Shown here in pieces: positions 35,669 to 47,106 of a stretch of 64,000 nt of DNA (its first letter is position 1; the number at the start of each line of letters is the position of its first letter). The position numbers and the translations under genes were made by a program. Source of the stretch: Chrysopilus asiliformis (taxonomy: Eukaryota > Arthropoda > Insecta > Diptera > Rhagionidae); the NCBI GenBank assembly GCA_964034945.1, contig OZ035962.1, forward strand, positions 24,905,530-24,969,529. The letters are read 5' to 3'. The notes below the pieces were generated by a model that did no database searches, was not told the origin of the DNA, and was given only the letters and a program-made list of their open reading frames with translations.

Positions 35669-35739
35669 TAGGCCGACCAATTCGAACTTGTTTTTTGTAC
35701 TGTCCAAAATTACAATCTTCCAGGGTTAATTTGATGTCG

Positions 35740-35853
35740 ATGATTCCGAATCTTGCAGTGGGTTGGACAGATCAGATCTAGTTTTTAGGGGTTACCCTCT
35801 GTATCTCAAAAACTAGAGCCAATCCAGCCGACCTACCGTCAGATTCGGAATCA
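35740..35853. repeat. Imperfect inverted repeat (ATTCCGAATCT arms)
   Basis: The left arm is ATTCCGAATCTTGCAGTGGG and the right arm read inward is ATTCCGAATCTGACGGTAGG. Both continue through GATCTAGTTTTTAG / GCTCTAGTTTTTGAG, about 45 bp with several mismatches. This may be a decayed MITE. The downstream phrase CCGATTGATCTGAAATTTAGG at about 35994 is of a kind seen in insect non-coding repeats. Confidence 0.5.
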
Positions 35854-36483
35854 ACGGCACAAAAAAAAAAACTCTTACATAAAAAAAAAAATACTCTAAT
35901 ATCAATCAAATTTAGTGTCGGCTTGGGGATTGTTGAGTATTTAGATTTACTTGTCGTTTGTATTACTTTTTTTTTATTGAAAGACGGTCGAACCGATTGA
36001 TCTGAAATTTAGGACCTATAGTCGCTGGGGCACCCATTTCTAACATTCAATCAATAGCGTACCTGGGGAAGGGGGCGACATGCTATCGCAATGACCAGAA
36101 TTCCGAGGTTGTGAGGTTCTCAAATTTTGGCCCCTAAAAAACGTGTTTAAAATTTTGGTTCCAAAAAATATATAAAATATAGTCGCCTGACGAATGGGAG
36201 TAGGTTTTCGAAAAGGCGAAAATAAGCGAAATACCGCTCGTCACGATATCGAACAGCATTTTCTGATACGACGATCTGACGTACAAATCGTTTGAAAAAT
36301 ATCGAAATTTTCGTCCAACAAACTTTGACTCTTACTCCCCTACAGGTCAGAAAACATGTAAAATGTATACAATAAGCAAAAGTGTAAACAGGATGAAAAA
36401 GTTGAAATAAAAATTTTGTAGGAAGCGAATAAATAAAAGAAACTTTTCAAAGTCGATGATGGCGCGAGTATCCGGACTCTCAT

Positions 36484-36504
36484 CCCCCCCCCCCCCCCCC
36501 CCCC
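36484..36504 (+). repeat. C21 homopolymer
   Basis: Twenty-one consecutive C. This is unusual in AT-rich DNA; the length may be affected by sequencing or assembly. Confidence 0.95.
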
Positions 36505-37537
36505 AAATTGAAACCCCAATTTTGGAGATTCATTGAACTGAAGTTATATTTTTGCCTTTTATATGCTGGTGGGCGGGGGTTTGTAGGTTAAATAACAATA
36601 AGGCGAAAAGCTATCCAAACTCAATATTTTCACAATTTTTCTGTTTCGTTCGTCACCTCTCCCAGTCACAATTCGCTGGCGGGGTCAATTAAATTTCCAT
36701 AAAATAATTTCTTAGAAGGAAAATTTATTTAACACAAGTTTTAGATAAATTTAATGGCGCCCCCGAAAAGTCAAATTGACAATGAGCGTTTTTGTTTCGT
36801 TTCGTTTGGTGTCGTTACGCGTTTGAAAATTTGAAAACTTTTCGAAAATGGCGAGTTCAGTCGGTCAAACAATTTGTCTTAATGAGTCGAAAGTATTCTA
36901 TTCTGGTAGCGGGGCGGGAGAGGAAAAAAAACTTCATGCTACTGTTTCTCCCCAGTATAAAGTTTATCTGATCACAATAAGAAAAATGAATGAGGGTGAC
37001 TTCGAAAAGGGAAAATAGGAAAATTGGTCACATTGCGGGCCTAATAAATAAATGGAAATATCGCTCAAATAAGAATACAGACTGTGGAAAAGTGATTATT
37101 AGCGTTGGATTGTGTTCACCCTTAATCAAAACAAATTGAGAAAATTTTCTAAGGATCGAAAAATTTGTTGAGCCCGAACTTAATGACGCCATTTTAATTA
37201 GACATCTTATTTCAATCAATTCTCGTTGAACTGAATTTGGTAAATTTAGCTCGAAAATTTAATTGAATGGAGGTGGTTTTATTGCCCTTTATCCTTGTTC
37301 ATTTTCAAGAGATTTTTTTATAGTTAAACAAGCTCCAATTAAATTAAAAAAAAATCCTTTTGTTCACATCATGGCTTAATTTTGACATATACATGGATTT
37401 TTATCCGCAAATGGAATAAAATCCATTTATAGATTGCAGATTTAAAAAAAAAGAAAAACAGTCTTTCGCAGCTCTCGCGGGGTCTTACCTGTAACTAGGC
37501 ATGATTTCAGCTTAATCGGTTATGTAGTTTTCGAGTT
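36505..37537. other. Unassigned DNA
   Basis: No gene or element was recognised apart from homopolymer runs. Confidence 0.5.
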
Positions 37538-37689
37538 AGGGTGGTCCATAAAATACGTCATGTTAAGTTTCAACTTTTCAAAATACACTACCTCAGACCC
37601 GCAAAGCTCTTCGCCCCGCTTCACTCCCACCACCCACACCCTCACTTTCGTGTTGTCAAACTATGGCGTATTTTATCGACAGCCCCTTA
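37538..37689. mobile_element. 152-bp TIR element (GGTGGTCCATAAAATACGTCA)
   Basis: The left end is AGGGTGGTCCATAAAATACG and the right end read inward is AAGGGGCTGTCGATAAAATA. The shared core is GGNNGTCNATAAAATACGYCAT, about 22 bp. The interior is C-rich (CCCACCACCCACACCC). Related ends occur at about 9309. No target duplication is certain and there is no coding capacity. Confidence 0.6.
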
Positions 37690-37758
37690 TCCGTAATAGA
37701 ACGGGCCCTAAATTTAGTTTCCAAATTTTGTCACGAAAAATACCAGTATTATCATGTA

Positions 37759-38030
37759 CACTCAGAAAAATGTCCAGGTCAACGTTTTGTCAGGTTAACT
37801 CTGACCTTACAGAGGTGTCTGTAAGCTAGCTAGCGGTCAGAGTTAACCTATCTAAGGTCAACTCGTGCAGCTCCCAATGCCCTACTTCACCTGCTGGTGG
37901 CTTAATTTCAGAATTTCTCTGACCACAGGTCAACTCAGTTTTACTTGCCCACATGCAGGCGAACGCGCGCCTGCCCGAGGCCAATTACGCCGTATGTAGG
38001 TCGTCGAGTTAGCCTCCATTTTTCTGAGTG
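37759..38030 (-). mobile_element. 272-bp MITE, copy 3 (CACTCAG family)
   Basis: This is a full-length minus-strand copy flanked by TA (37757-37758 and 38031-38032). It differs from copy 1 at four positions. An open frame that reads into its left end from 37560 is a shadow. Confidence 0.93.
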
Positions 38031-38032
38031 TA

Positions 38033-39175
38033 GCGTTTTTCAATACATTTACAAATTAAAATGATGTTTGATCAAATCTTAAACCCACCTACAAATCAGA
38101 AAAATGTTTTATAAACTTTTAACTAGAGCTGAACTTTCAAAATTCCTTTCACGAGAAACTTCCAAATTAAATTGCAAATTTAACATGAACGTAATTATTG
38201 AATATTAGTTAATATGAAGATTCAAATATTTTTGTCAGGTATTTTGGCAAAACTTTTGAAATATTCACTTGAACAAAAGTAAATGAAAAATATTTTGATC
38301 CTCGAAAGACAGACCAGAGAGGTAAAATTTGTTCTGAACTACCAAATGCAAGCGTGAAGATAAATTGTATAATATTAGGAGAAAGGATACCTACAGGATT
38401 ATATGTAGGTGCTATTTTGAAAACAATTCAAAAGTAGACTATTGTCGTTATCTCTGACTGTAATAATTTTAACATTGAGTAGGATAAATTAATTCCAGCC
38501 CGGCGGTAGAATAAAACGCTATTCTAGTATAAATGACTGAAAATAAGTATTTATATTAGATACGGATTGGTAATTAGATTTTGATAAAACTCTAAAACTT
38601 TGTCATTACTCGTATTTGTGCCTGACATTTTCATCAGTGCCAGCACAGAAAAGATTGAAACTTTTGTAATTAAAGGAAAGTCGTGTCCTGTCTGCAGCAA
38701 CAATATCATCCACAAAATTATAAAAGTGAAAATACTGTAAACTTTTTGCAGTCCTTTACATTGCCAAAAGCACTCTGTTAAGTTGCAATCAAGCTGTAGG
38801 TTTTAGTTCATGGATTTTCCTATAATATTTTCCCATTTTTTTTGCTTGAGTGGAAACTCTCGGAAAGTTGAACTTTTTATTAGAATTAAGGACCCATGGA
38901 AAGTGTAAGCATAGTTACAGTAAAAACTTGTGTAAAGTTTAAAGAAAGTCCTGCAGTTGAGATGAAGTCGACTTTGTTATTTTTTTTTTAAATGTCAGTA
39001 CCAGGAATGGAGACCGTTGTAAAACTTTAAATAAAACTTTAATTATGCTTCTAAAAAAATAGTATTTATTTTCTATATTCAGCCCTGACCGACACAACTG
39101 ATAGATAAAAAATAATAGTTGTGATCAACAGAAAACTTTCCTCTGTAATATTTAGTTTCGGAAAAAAAGGAGAAT
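38033..39175. other. Unassigned AT-rich DNA
   Basis: No gene, RNA or element end was recognised. Confidence 0.5.
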
Positions 39176-39179
39176 TTTT

Positions 39180-39475
39180 TTTTCAAATAACTCGAGAACC
39201 GTTGAAAATACGTAAAAACCGTTAAAGGAAAAAACGCAGGAAATTTTATTTCCTTTAAATTTGGTTATATTTTTTTACAAAAGCGCATAGTTTTCGAAAG
39301 ATTTTCAAAATACTGTGTTTAAAAAAAAGTTTGTATTTAAAAAAAAGGAGGTACCCGTTATAGCTACCACGACTTTTCCAAAAGTTAACAGAAAACTACG
39401 ATTTTCGTAAAACTTATTTACAAGAAATTTAAAGTGGCTAGCTCAACGCGTTCTCGAGTTATTTAAGATATCTGC
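39180..39475. repeat. Inverted repeat with AAATAACTCGAGAACG arms
   Basis: CAAATAACTCGAGAACCGTTG at about 39183 is inverted at about 39440-39470 (CAACGCGTTCTCGAGTTATTT). The second arm matches the flank of the 8-bp satellite at 17040-17065, so this is probably part of a dispersed family. Confidence 0.55.
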
Positions 39476-39589
39476 GAGCGTAAAATATTGAGGAAAGTAT
39501 TTGTACCTAAAAGGCTGGGAAATTGAGGCTACAGCGGATGAATAGATCTTGAGCTTCACGAATTAATCAGAAATGAAGACCTTTTGTGT

Positions 39590-39999
39590 TTAGTTAGTTT
39601 GTTTGTTTCAGGTGTTAGTTTGTTTGTTAGAGTCAAATATTGTAATCTAATTTTGACCCACTTCCGCTCATCCGATTCATGGGAAATTTTGTACACATAC
39701 GGCGTAACTTCGATAATAATGCAATATGTGTGTATGCATGTATTTACAAGAAAAAACAAAATGGTGGACGACAGACGCCATGTTGTCCAAATCGAATAAA
39801 TGAGGTACCCATCGTGTGGCGTCTCAAATGAAAGAGCCTCGGAAGAGTTACCAGCGAGTATTGAAAATTCGAGAAAAAAAAAACAAAATGGCGGACAACA
39901 TTACGTGATTTTGTACAAATCGAACAAAGTACCTATCGTGTGGTGTCTTAGATGAAAGAGCCCTGAAAAATAACTGAAGAAAAGACAAAATGGCAAATA
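39590..39999 (+). repeat. Tandem repeat of about 130 bp (CAAAATGGCGGAC unit)
   Basis: Two to three diverged units, each containing ACAAAATGGYGGAC, a TTGTNCAAATCGAA block, GTACCTATCGTGTGG, GTCTYARATGAAAGAGCC and a GAA-rich linker. A short TTTGTTTGTT patch precedes them at 39595-39630. The matching open frames at 39556-39799 are judged non-coding. Confidence 0.7.
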
Positions 40000-40079
40000 A
40001 AATATAATAACAATAAGTTTATATTTGAAAAAAGTAAGCTTAAAATGTACTAAAATTACAAATAAAAAAATTTCACATT

Positions 40080-40570
40080 AAGGGTATTCACAGTCCTCTT
40101 TTAAATTGCGGGTAAATTTACCGCTCGGCAATTCAGTCGAATTTAACAGATTTTTACCGAGACGGTAACTTGGTTCATGTAAAAATGAATTACCGGATTC
40201 GGTAATTGTATACATGCCTTGAGTCGTGTTTTCCGGCCCGGTTATTCGGTATCAAGAATCACCCGCGAGTGGCGCTAGTAATGTTTTTAGTTGTCAAATT
40301 TTCTCGCTGGTTTTTTGTTAATCTCATCGAACTGCAAATTTTTTCAATTTTGATAGCCGTTGCCACAATAGAAATTCAAAAGAATACATCAAACATGGAT
40401 TTAAAGGTATGTGACAATCAAATTCGCAGTTCATGATTTGGTCACGTATCCAATAAAAGCGCTATTCTCAAATCGGTGCTGTGGAATGTTCACAGCAGAA
40501 TATTTTCAGTCTTTTAATATTACCGAAAACACCGAATACCCAAAATTAAAAGAGGACTGTGAATACCCTT
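40080..40570. mobile_element. 491-bp TIR element with 3-bp ATT duplication
   Basis: The ends match perfectly over 25 bp, starting AAGGGTATTCACAGTCCTCT, then diverge through a GGGTA motif. ATT flanks both sides (40077-40079, 40571-40573). A 3-bp duplication fits PIF/Harbinger-like elements (inference). The interior contains ATGGATTTAAAG followed directly by GTATGTGAC, which looks like a short first exon with a splice donor at 40407; the downstream coding part is absent. It may be an internally deleted derivative. Confidence 0.8.
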
Positions 40571-40573
40571 ATT

Positions 40574-40674
40574 GTAATCTGGCCTCAAAAATAAAAGCAA
40601 GATAAAAGTTAATACACAAAACCTCTCAACGCTTTTATTGTCGTTTTATTTTTGAGGCCAAATCCCTAAATAAT
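40574..40674 (+). repeat. Hairpin repeat, copy 1
   Basis: A perfect 17-bp stem, TGGCCTCAAAAATAAAA (40580-40596) with TTTTATTTTTGAGGCCA (40644-40660), encloses a 47-nt loop. The loop contains GCTTTTAT, which can pair alternatively with ATAAAAGC on the 5' side. The same unit occurs at 42053-42155 with scattered substitutions, including the loop text AAAAGTTAATACRCAAAA and the tail AAATCC. Confidence 0.85.
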
Positions 40675-42052
40675 ATTTTTATTTTATTTCCAGTATCCTT
40701 TAAAAACTCGTTTTTTTTTCAAATTCAAAAAGTGTGTTAAGTGTTTAAGAAATAGGCGCGTATTCATAGTCGTACATAAACACAGGTTTGGTTAAACATG
40801 ATTTTCAACTGACGAAAAATCATAGCAAACTGTCAGTATAAACTGTGTTGAAAAATGACTATGAATTGTTTTGAAAAGCAAATTTGCATCTTAGGTACAC
40901 TCATGAAGATTGGGGTTAAGGAACTAAGAGTTGTTGCCTTTTTTCTAACATGGAAAAAGTGGGATTTCGTAAAATTCAAAATATCATGGATCAACCTTTC
41001 ATGTGTAGAATTTTTGCATATACAAGTTTTTTTTTATCTACGACGAGATATGTACAAAATATTTTTTACAACTATATAATATGTGTGTAAAGAAATAACA
41101 TATTTTACAATTTCGCATCGATTGACACGCGTGCAGTTAGGCAGTCCAACCAGATATGAATCGCAATCTAATATCCCACATGTGGTACAAATGTGCGATT
41201 CACTCAGAATCGAACTTCCTGAAAATATCCTTTTTTGTATCGATAAGTTTATGGCCGTAGCATAAACTATAGTAAAACATAAGCTGTATATATGAAGAAA
41301 ATACAGAAGGACTGGAACACAATGATTTCTGGTTGAAAGGGGGAGGGGGAGGAAAATTGCGATACAACAAACTCGTAGTGTGTGAACTGATACAGGATAG
41401 TAAAGGGAGCTTTTACGTTATGCGATTGGTGTCAGGTTACAACCATCCAGCCGGCTTGGGTACACATATCCTTTGAGAACAATTGAGGCTGCTTTGTGTG
41501 TGTGTGTGTGTGGTTTCGGTTCATTCACACGAAATTCGGCAGAAACGAGCTCAGGAGAGTTTGCGAAGTGAATGTGGGACTCATACATCAATATAAAGAT
41601 ATAAGTTTCGTGTCATGGCCTTAATTCCCTTTTGAGCGTCATCCTGATAGAAGTCAGGCGTGTATGTCTTACTTCACCTCCAGATGTATCCTTCAGGATT
41701 ATGTATAGTTATGTGCTAAGAATTTGATCGAAGTAGCACATCGATATCCTTGCTCGGTATGCTTGGAGGATGCCGCGAAAAGCATTCGGAAGGGAATGTA
41801 TTTATTTGACTGAGAGGAACGCGGAGGCAATTTGTATTATTCAACAACTTTTCAATCATATGAGGCCCCATTGTGTAGATATTAAGAAGTTATATCCTTA
41901 TATCCGCAAACATGAACGAATTTATGAAGGAACATGAGTGCATAGGGGAAATGTTTGTTATGTGGCTAGCGTAGTTCTGATGGGATTTCAAAAAATCAGT
42001 TATTTTTTAACAGGTAAAAAGGTTCCGGAGGATTTGTTAAGCATTTTTCTCT
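40675..42052. other. Unassigned DNA
   Basis: No gene was recognised. A (TG) run lies at 41494-41512 and a G-rich patch at 41336-41352. The open frame at 40855-41079 has no known motif. Confidence 0.45.
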
Positions 42053-42155
42053 TTCCTCTAGCCTTCAAAAATAAAAGCAAGGTAAAAGTTAATACGCAAA
42101 AACTCTTAGCGCTTTTATTTTCATTTTATTTTTAAGGGCCAAATCCTCAAATAAT
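42053..42155 (+). repeat. Hairpin repeat, copy 2
   Basis: A diverged copy of the unit at 40574-40674. The stem is slightly weakened (GCCTTCAAAAATAAAA against TTTTATTTTTAAGGGCC). Loop and 3' tail (AAATCCTCAAATAAT) are clearly homologous. Copies are 1.4 kb apart in the same orientation. Confidence 0.8.
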
Positions 42156-42549
42156 TTTCTGGAGAATTTGTGAAGTATTTTCTTATTTCTTCTCCCCCCC
42201 CTCCCCCTCCCATGGAAAAAGGTAATCCAGAATTTCAACCCAATCGATTTCCGCGTTATGGCGATTGAAAGCAAATACGCAAGTTACTCAAATCGGCCCG
42301 AATTGGACACTTCGACCACCAATTCTAGAAATTCGTGCGAATTCAAGGCACGACAACCACTTTACGACCTGTAGTACATATTATATGGCTTCTTTTTTAT
42401 AAATTTGGGCTTTGTTTTATCGATTTTTTTCCTTTCTTATCAGTTCCTTCTCCCTTTTAAACGGTTCTTGGCAAAAATTTTCCAAAAAAACAAAACTCCA
42501 AAACACTGAATTCGGATGATTCGAATTTCTTGGCGCGAAAGGGTCAAAC

Positions 42550-42770
42550 CTAGGGTCACCATACGTACCAGCATTCTGAGATGTTGTCTTGGCGTCCCAG
42601 AACTTAAGCTTTTGTCCCTAAACTTTTTTCTTTGAACTTCTGTTAAATTTTTGTCCCAGAATTATGCAATCTAGTGTTGTAATTTCTTCATCACTAAAAA
42701 AAATTGATCCCGAAATCCAAAAATTTACGCTTGTGGCGCAGTTCTCTCAGAAATTACCGCGTGAGTTATC
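42550..42770 (+). repeat. Dispersed repeat (CCATACG...TCCCAGAA family)
   Basis: It reads GTCACCATACGTACC, GGCGTCCCAGAACTTAAGCTTTTGTCC, TTTGTCCCAGAATTATGCAATCTAG and CGCTTGTGGCGCAGTTCTCTCAG. It is closely parallel to 31610-31790, which makes these two the most similar pair of the family. Confidence 0.8.
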
Positions 42771-43516
42771 CTCGCCCCTTCTCATCGAGATCACTAGATT
42801 TATTTTTCAAATTTTTTGGTTGATTGAATTTTTTCTTACAAAATTTAACTTCTGTGCCAATGCTTTTTACTCACAGATATTATAAAAACTATCCGGCTTT
42901 CACCCATTCAACATTTTCGACATTCACCTTGAATTTTTCACTCGTCCGTGGATAATGAAAAAAAAACCGTTTGTAAACAAAATTTGAAGAAATGGCTCGT
43001 ACCCTAAACATTCACCCTACGAAAAACAAAATAGGATCTATACATGTTCATTCCGATTATCATGTAAAATTTGTTATCAGATCCTGCCGGTTTTGCTAAC
43101 ACTCGTCCTGCTGCACAACCACCAATCTCTGTAAACCATATTGAGAAATCGGAAAAGTAAACTATTATCCTGATTTTAGTGCTGCAAAGGTAATGCTGCA
43201 CGAATTTAAATCTCGTGGAACAATTTGGAATCCTTGACAACGGAACGTTTGAAATACTTCATTTGTTGTTTGAAAATATATACAAAGTGTCTATAACATT
43301 TACCACATATTATTCAAAATTACATTTAAAACTGGACGACAACTTTGCTGCATTGAACGTTGTCTTAATATGGAAATTTCCAATCATTTGATATTATGTA
43401 AAGTGGGAAAATTTGTAATAGTTATTAATTTATTTTCTATATGATGGAAAGAGTCCTTTCATGTCGATCCATTAGGTATGTCGATGAGTGACATATTTTC
43501 AAATAATTCCAAAATA
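42771..43516. other. Unassigned AT-rich DNA
   Basis: No gene or element end was recognised. Confidence 0.5.
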
Positions 43517-43589
43517 CAGTGGAACGTATATGAGACGGACCCTGTATAAGCCGGGCCACGGATAAGACGGAAATCTGCATGAGCCGAAT

Positions 43590-43985
43590 ATCATCCGAAA
43601 AAGAGCAAGCCCTCTCTGTAAATCCTTTGACCCGAAATCTCTTGATCCACTGAAGGGATTCGGAATCAGTTTTCAGCATGAGATGGATTAGTCTCCAGAA
43701 CAAAATTTCGGCAACTATTATCTACCCTTCCCCTTTCTGTAAACCCTCTCTACTGCTATCTCCTGCAATTCTGAAGGGATTTGGATCCGGTTTTCACCAT
43801 GAAAGAGCAAGCCTTCAGAAAGACATTTCGCCCCACTTATATGTACTCCTTCCCCTCTCTGTAAACCCCTCTCTCGCTGTCTACTGCCATTCTGAAGGGA
43901 TTTGGACGAGGTATTTAAATTTACAGAGGTAATCTTGTCAGGAAACATTTCGTCCACTAAAATCTACCCCAACATTTTTTCTGAC
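43590..43985 (+). repeat. Tandem repeat of about 125 bp
   Basis: About three diverged units, each containing CTCTCTGTAAACCC, CTGCYATCTCCTGC, TTCTGAAGGGATTTGGAT, TTTTCACCATGARAKAG, CAGAAAGACATTTCG and CTACCCTTCCCC. Overlapping frames on both strands (43678-43957) follow from the repeat. Confidence 0.75.
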
Positions 43986-45580
43986 TCTTGTACATCTTTG
44001 AAAATTCAAACCCAAGGACGAAGGCCGAGTAAGTATATTGGCCGTGGTGTGGGGCTGGATGGGAAATGGGTCAAAGGCACGGCTTCGACAATTGTCTATT
44101 TTGAAATTCTGCTATATGCAATAATTCTATTGTTGGGGTATGCGATTTTTACCAGCCTTAGATAAGTAGATTTCACTAATAAGTAAATTAAAAGGCCAAC
44201 TGGTACAGCGAGGCCGAAGACCGCCCTGTGGGAGGAATGAACCGCAAAGCTTTAATACAAATAGTTTTTAATCAAAATGTTGTGTCAAGTTTTGATTGGA
44301 TTTCATAAAAAAATATAGGCCCAAAAAAAGCCTGCAACTTTTCATTATTTTTTACATTTTGAAATTTGGTATTTTTTTTTTGTTTGCAGGGGCTGAGATT
44401 GAATTTTTAAACAGTTTTTCATGACGTTCACTACATTAAACCTTATGGTCTGAAATTGAGTGGTAAATTTTAAATCCATATCCAACAAACTTTCCCACAT
44501 TGTTCGATTAACTTTTATAAAGTTATAAATTTATGCAATTTTAATGTTGAAATGCAAGCAAAACTTTTCAGATATGCAAAATGCATCTGGAAATGATTTT
44601 TATGACTCAGACTGTACCATTCGGTGTGCATAGTAAAAATGGAAAATGGAAAAGCTTTCGTGAAAAGCCCAACGTGAAATTCCAATGGAATTTCCATTTT
44701 TATCGTTTTTTGGTACATATTATTATACAGATACAGGCACTTTACTCTCCTGACACTTAAGCATATACCAAAACAATGCCCAACGTAACAATAACAACAA
44801 TAGGAGCAAAATATCCTGAATATATTCCACGTCTATGTAGTACGGAATGAAATTTTTTTCCAGAGAATTTGTAGGGAAAACGAATAGAGTATAACGTCGT
44901 GTGCATTAATCGTACTTGCGCAATGGATTCTGTATGTGGGAATCGATATTTTTCCTATAGTTTAACACCGGAATCTACACAACAACGTAGAGATTCCATC
45001 ATCCGTCTTAGATGAACTTAAGCTTCGGGTGCTGAGAAATTTTCTTCTCAACAGTTTTTCCAGTTCATTCTATAAACCGGAAAGTGATTGAAGTCTCTAT
45101 TCTCGTGCTATCGAATTTACTACGGTACCGAAAATTATTGAAAATTCCTATTATATTTTTTATTGTTTTTAAAAGGTTTTTGTGAGTAAAAAATTTTTCT
45201 TTCATCTTTTTTTTTCAATTTTCTTGCTTTGGCCGGTTTTTAAAAATATTTTCCATGTGAAAATATAAGGAAAAATCACCGGTTTCTGTAAAAATTTCTC
45301 TGTTAAAAGGTGTTTTAAAGGTACTGAGATACTTTAAAAATATTCTAAAATATTCAGTGAAAAATTCGATCGGGATTTTTTGCATTTTCCCGTAGATAGT
45401 CTCAGATATTCTACAAGGGACCGATAAAATTTTATGTGCGCCGGAAAACTGGGAAAACTAGGAAAAATTCACGAAAAAGGACACGTTTTTATTGAACGAT
45501 TTTGTGGAAAATGAAAATGTTTTACTTGGTGTACATGTTGTATGGTCATTACTCGTATCTGGTTAATGACCGTAAATAAA
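43986..45580. other. Unassigned AT-rich DNA
   Basis: No gene was recognised. The small frame at 43902-44165 starts inside the tandem repeat and has no known motif. Confidence 0.45.
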
Positions 45581-45670
45581 TCTCATCCAGCCCACAGCCC
45601 CCTCCGACCATCCACAAATCGACCGACTTTTCCGAAGTCAAGCAGGGCAACATTCAGCCAGGATGAGATG
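45581..45670 (+). ncRNA. 5S-rRNA-like fragment or structured RNA (tentative)
   Basis: CCGAAGTCAAGCAGGGC followed about 20 bases later by GGATGAGATG resembles the internal-control region of 5S rRNA (family knowledge: GAAGYTAAGC, then GGATGGG about 25 bases on). The segment is closed by TCTCATCC at 45581-45588 and GGATGAGA at 45661-45668, an 8-bp stem. It is too short and too diverged to be a functional 5S gene. A 5S-derived SINE piece, a 5S pseudogene or chance are the alternatives. Confidence 0.28.
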
Positions 45671-46980
45671 AACAAGAAAATGTTTATCGTTAAGTGTTAA
45701 AGCTAAGGAATAGAATTAGTGCCAAGGATATAAAAAAAAAAACAAGTTACGGATAACAAACTAAGGTACTTTAGTAATACTGTTAAAACATATATTGTCA
45801 ATCCTTATCATTCGGGAAAACCAGTAACTGATCGTTTAACGTTAGTGCGGGATCAACGAAAAATCCAATTGGAATGGAGAGTTGGGAAAAACTAATCAAT
45901 CGGTCGCATGTGTCGTACAAATTTGATGTACGTAGTAAAATTGGACGTGGACGATAGTATTTGATTAGTGTGTAAATTGCATTATCAGTGAATGCATACG
46001 TGGTGGTGTATATGTGTTGGACTTACTATTAATATTATCGAATTTTCCGGTCACCGGAAATTTTTCAAAACATTTGTATGTCCCAAGTTATACGAGTCAT
46101 AAATATGTGGAAACATTTTTTAACGAAAACCATTATTTTTTGTTGAAGTTTTAGTGAATTTATTATATTAAATTGAAAATTCTCTGAAATGTTTTAAATT
46201 CAAAATCAAATTCTCTTGCAATCATATTTAAAAGTTTTGAAAAAAAAAAACATAAGTACAAATCTTTTCATACTACACCCCTTTTAAATATAACCTAACT
46301 TTTTTAAACCATAAGGAGTGTCAGATACATATATTTTCGCACATCTCCCCAAAATAATAAAATAAACCTCCATATAAGTCGTATTACCTTTTCCGCTTGA
46401 TTGTTATTCAATGGGAAATAGGAAATTCGCAATTTTCTACCTTTTTTACATTTAAATCAATTTCACATTTTATTGTTTTCGTTTTTCGTACTCGATTTGC
46501 TTTAGATAGTATTATCTGTCAGATAAATTTCTAATATACAAATCGATTGATTTCATTTTCTTGTTTCAATTTCAATCCATTTAATTTTTGGAATTCAATT
46601 CAGGTGAATTTACCTAAATCAACTTTATTTTAATTTAATTTTTGAGAAAATGTTAAAGAGGTTAAAATGGGATTTTATTTCCTTTTTATTTCCTTTTTAT
46701 GGAGTAATACGGAAATGAGGCTGAAGTTTAATTTGCTACCTGAATTAATCAGTAATGAGTTTCATAGATTTCTACGAAAAGAAAATGTGAAAAGAATCAA
46801 AAGATTTCATTTAATTGGTATTAATTGGTATATTGGTAGGCGTTTACAACAAAAATATTGCTAGAAATCTAAAATTTCTGATATTAAAATAGGTTTTAAA
46901 ATATCTATTTTGTTTTCACATTTAATACCTTGTTTAAAACGGGCTCTGGATAAACCAAGTTTCCTTAGCCAGACGATTTT
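45671..46980. other. Unassigned AT-rich DNA
   Basis: No gene or element was recognised. Confidence 0.5.
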
Positions 46981-47106
46981 CCTTGTTTTATTGCAATTCC
47001 GGCTTATACGGGTTTTACTGTAGTTTTAATTTGCAGTTTTGTAGTTTGCCAAAAGGAATTCAGGTACAAGATTTAGACATTTTAACATCCCTCACCTACC
47101 ATCCCC

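Larger units (their letters stand above)
43517..47020. mobile_element. Possible pogo-like element or two unrelated pogo-like ends
   Basis: At 43515 TA is followed by CAGTGGAACGTATATGAGAC and GTATAAGCCGG. At 47020 the right end, read inward, is CAGTAAAACCCGTATAAGCC followed by GG, and TA lies outside it. TA-CAGT with internal ATAAG-CCGG motifs is the layout of pogo/Tigger-type ends. The 3.5 kb between holds a tandem repeat, a 5S-like piece and no transposase frame, so these may be the ends of one decayed element with other insertions, or of two separate fragments. Confidence 0.35.

Noticed and set aside
43560..43985. Possible coding exons in overlapping frames
   Set aside because: The region is a diverged tandem repeat, and the frames shift between units.
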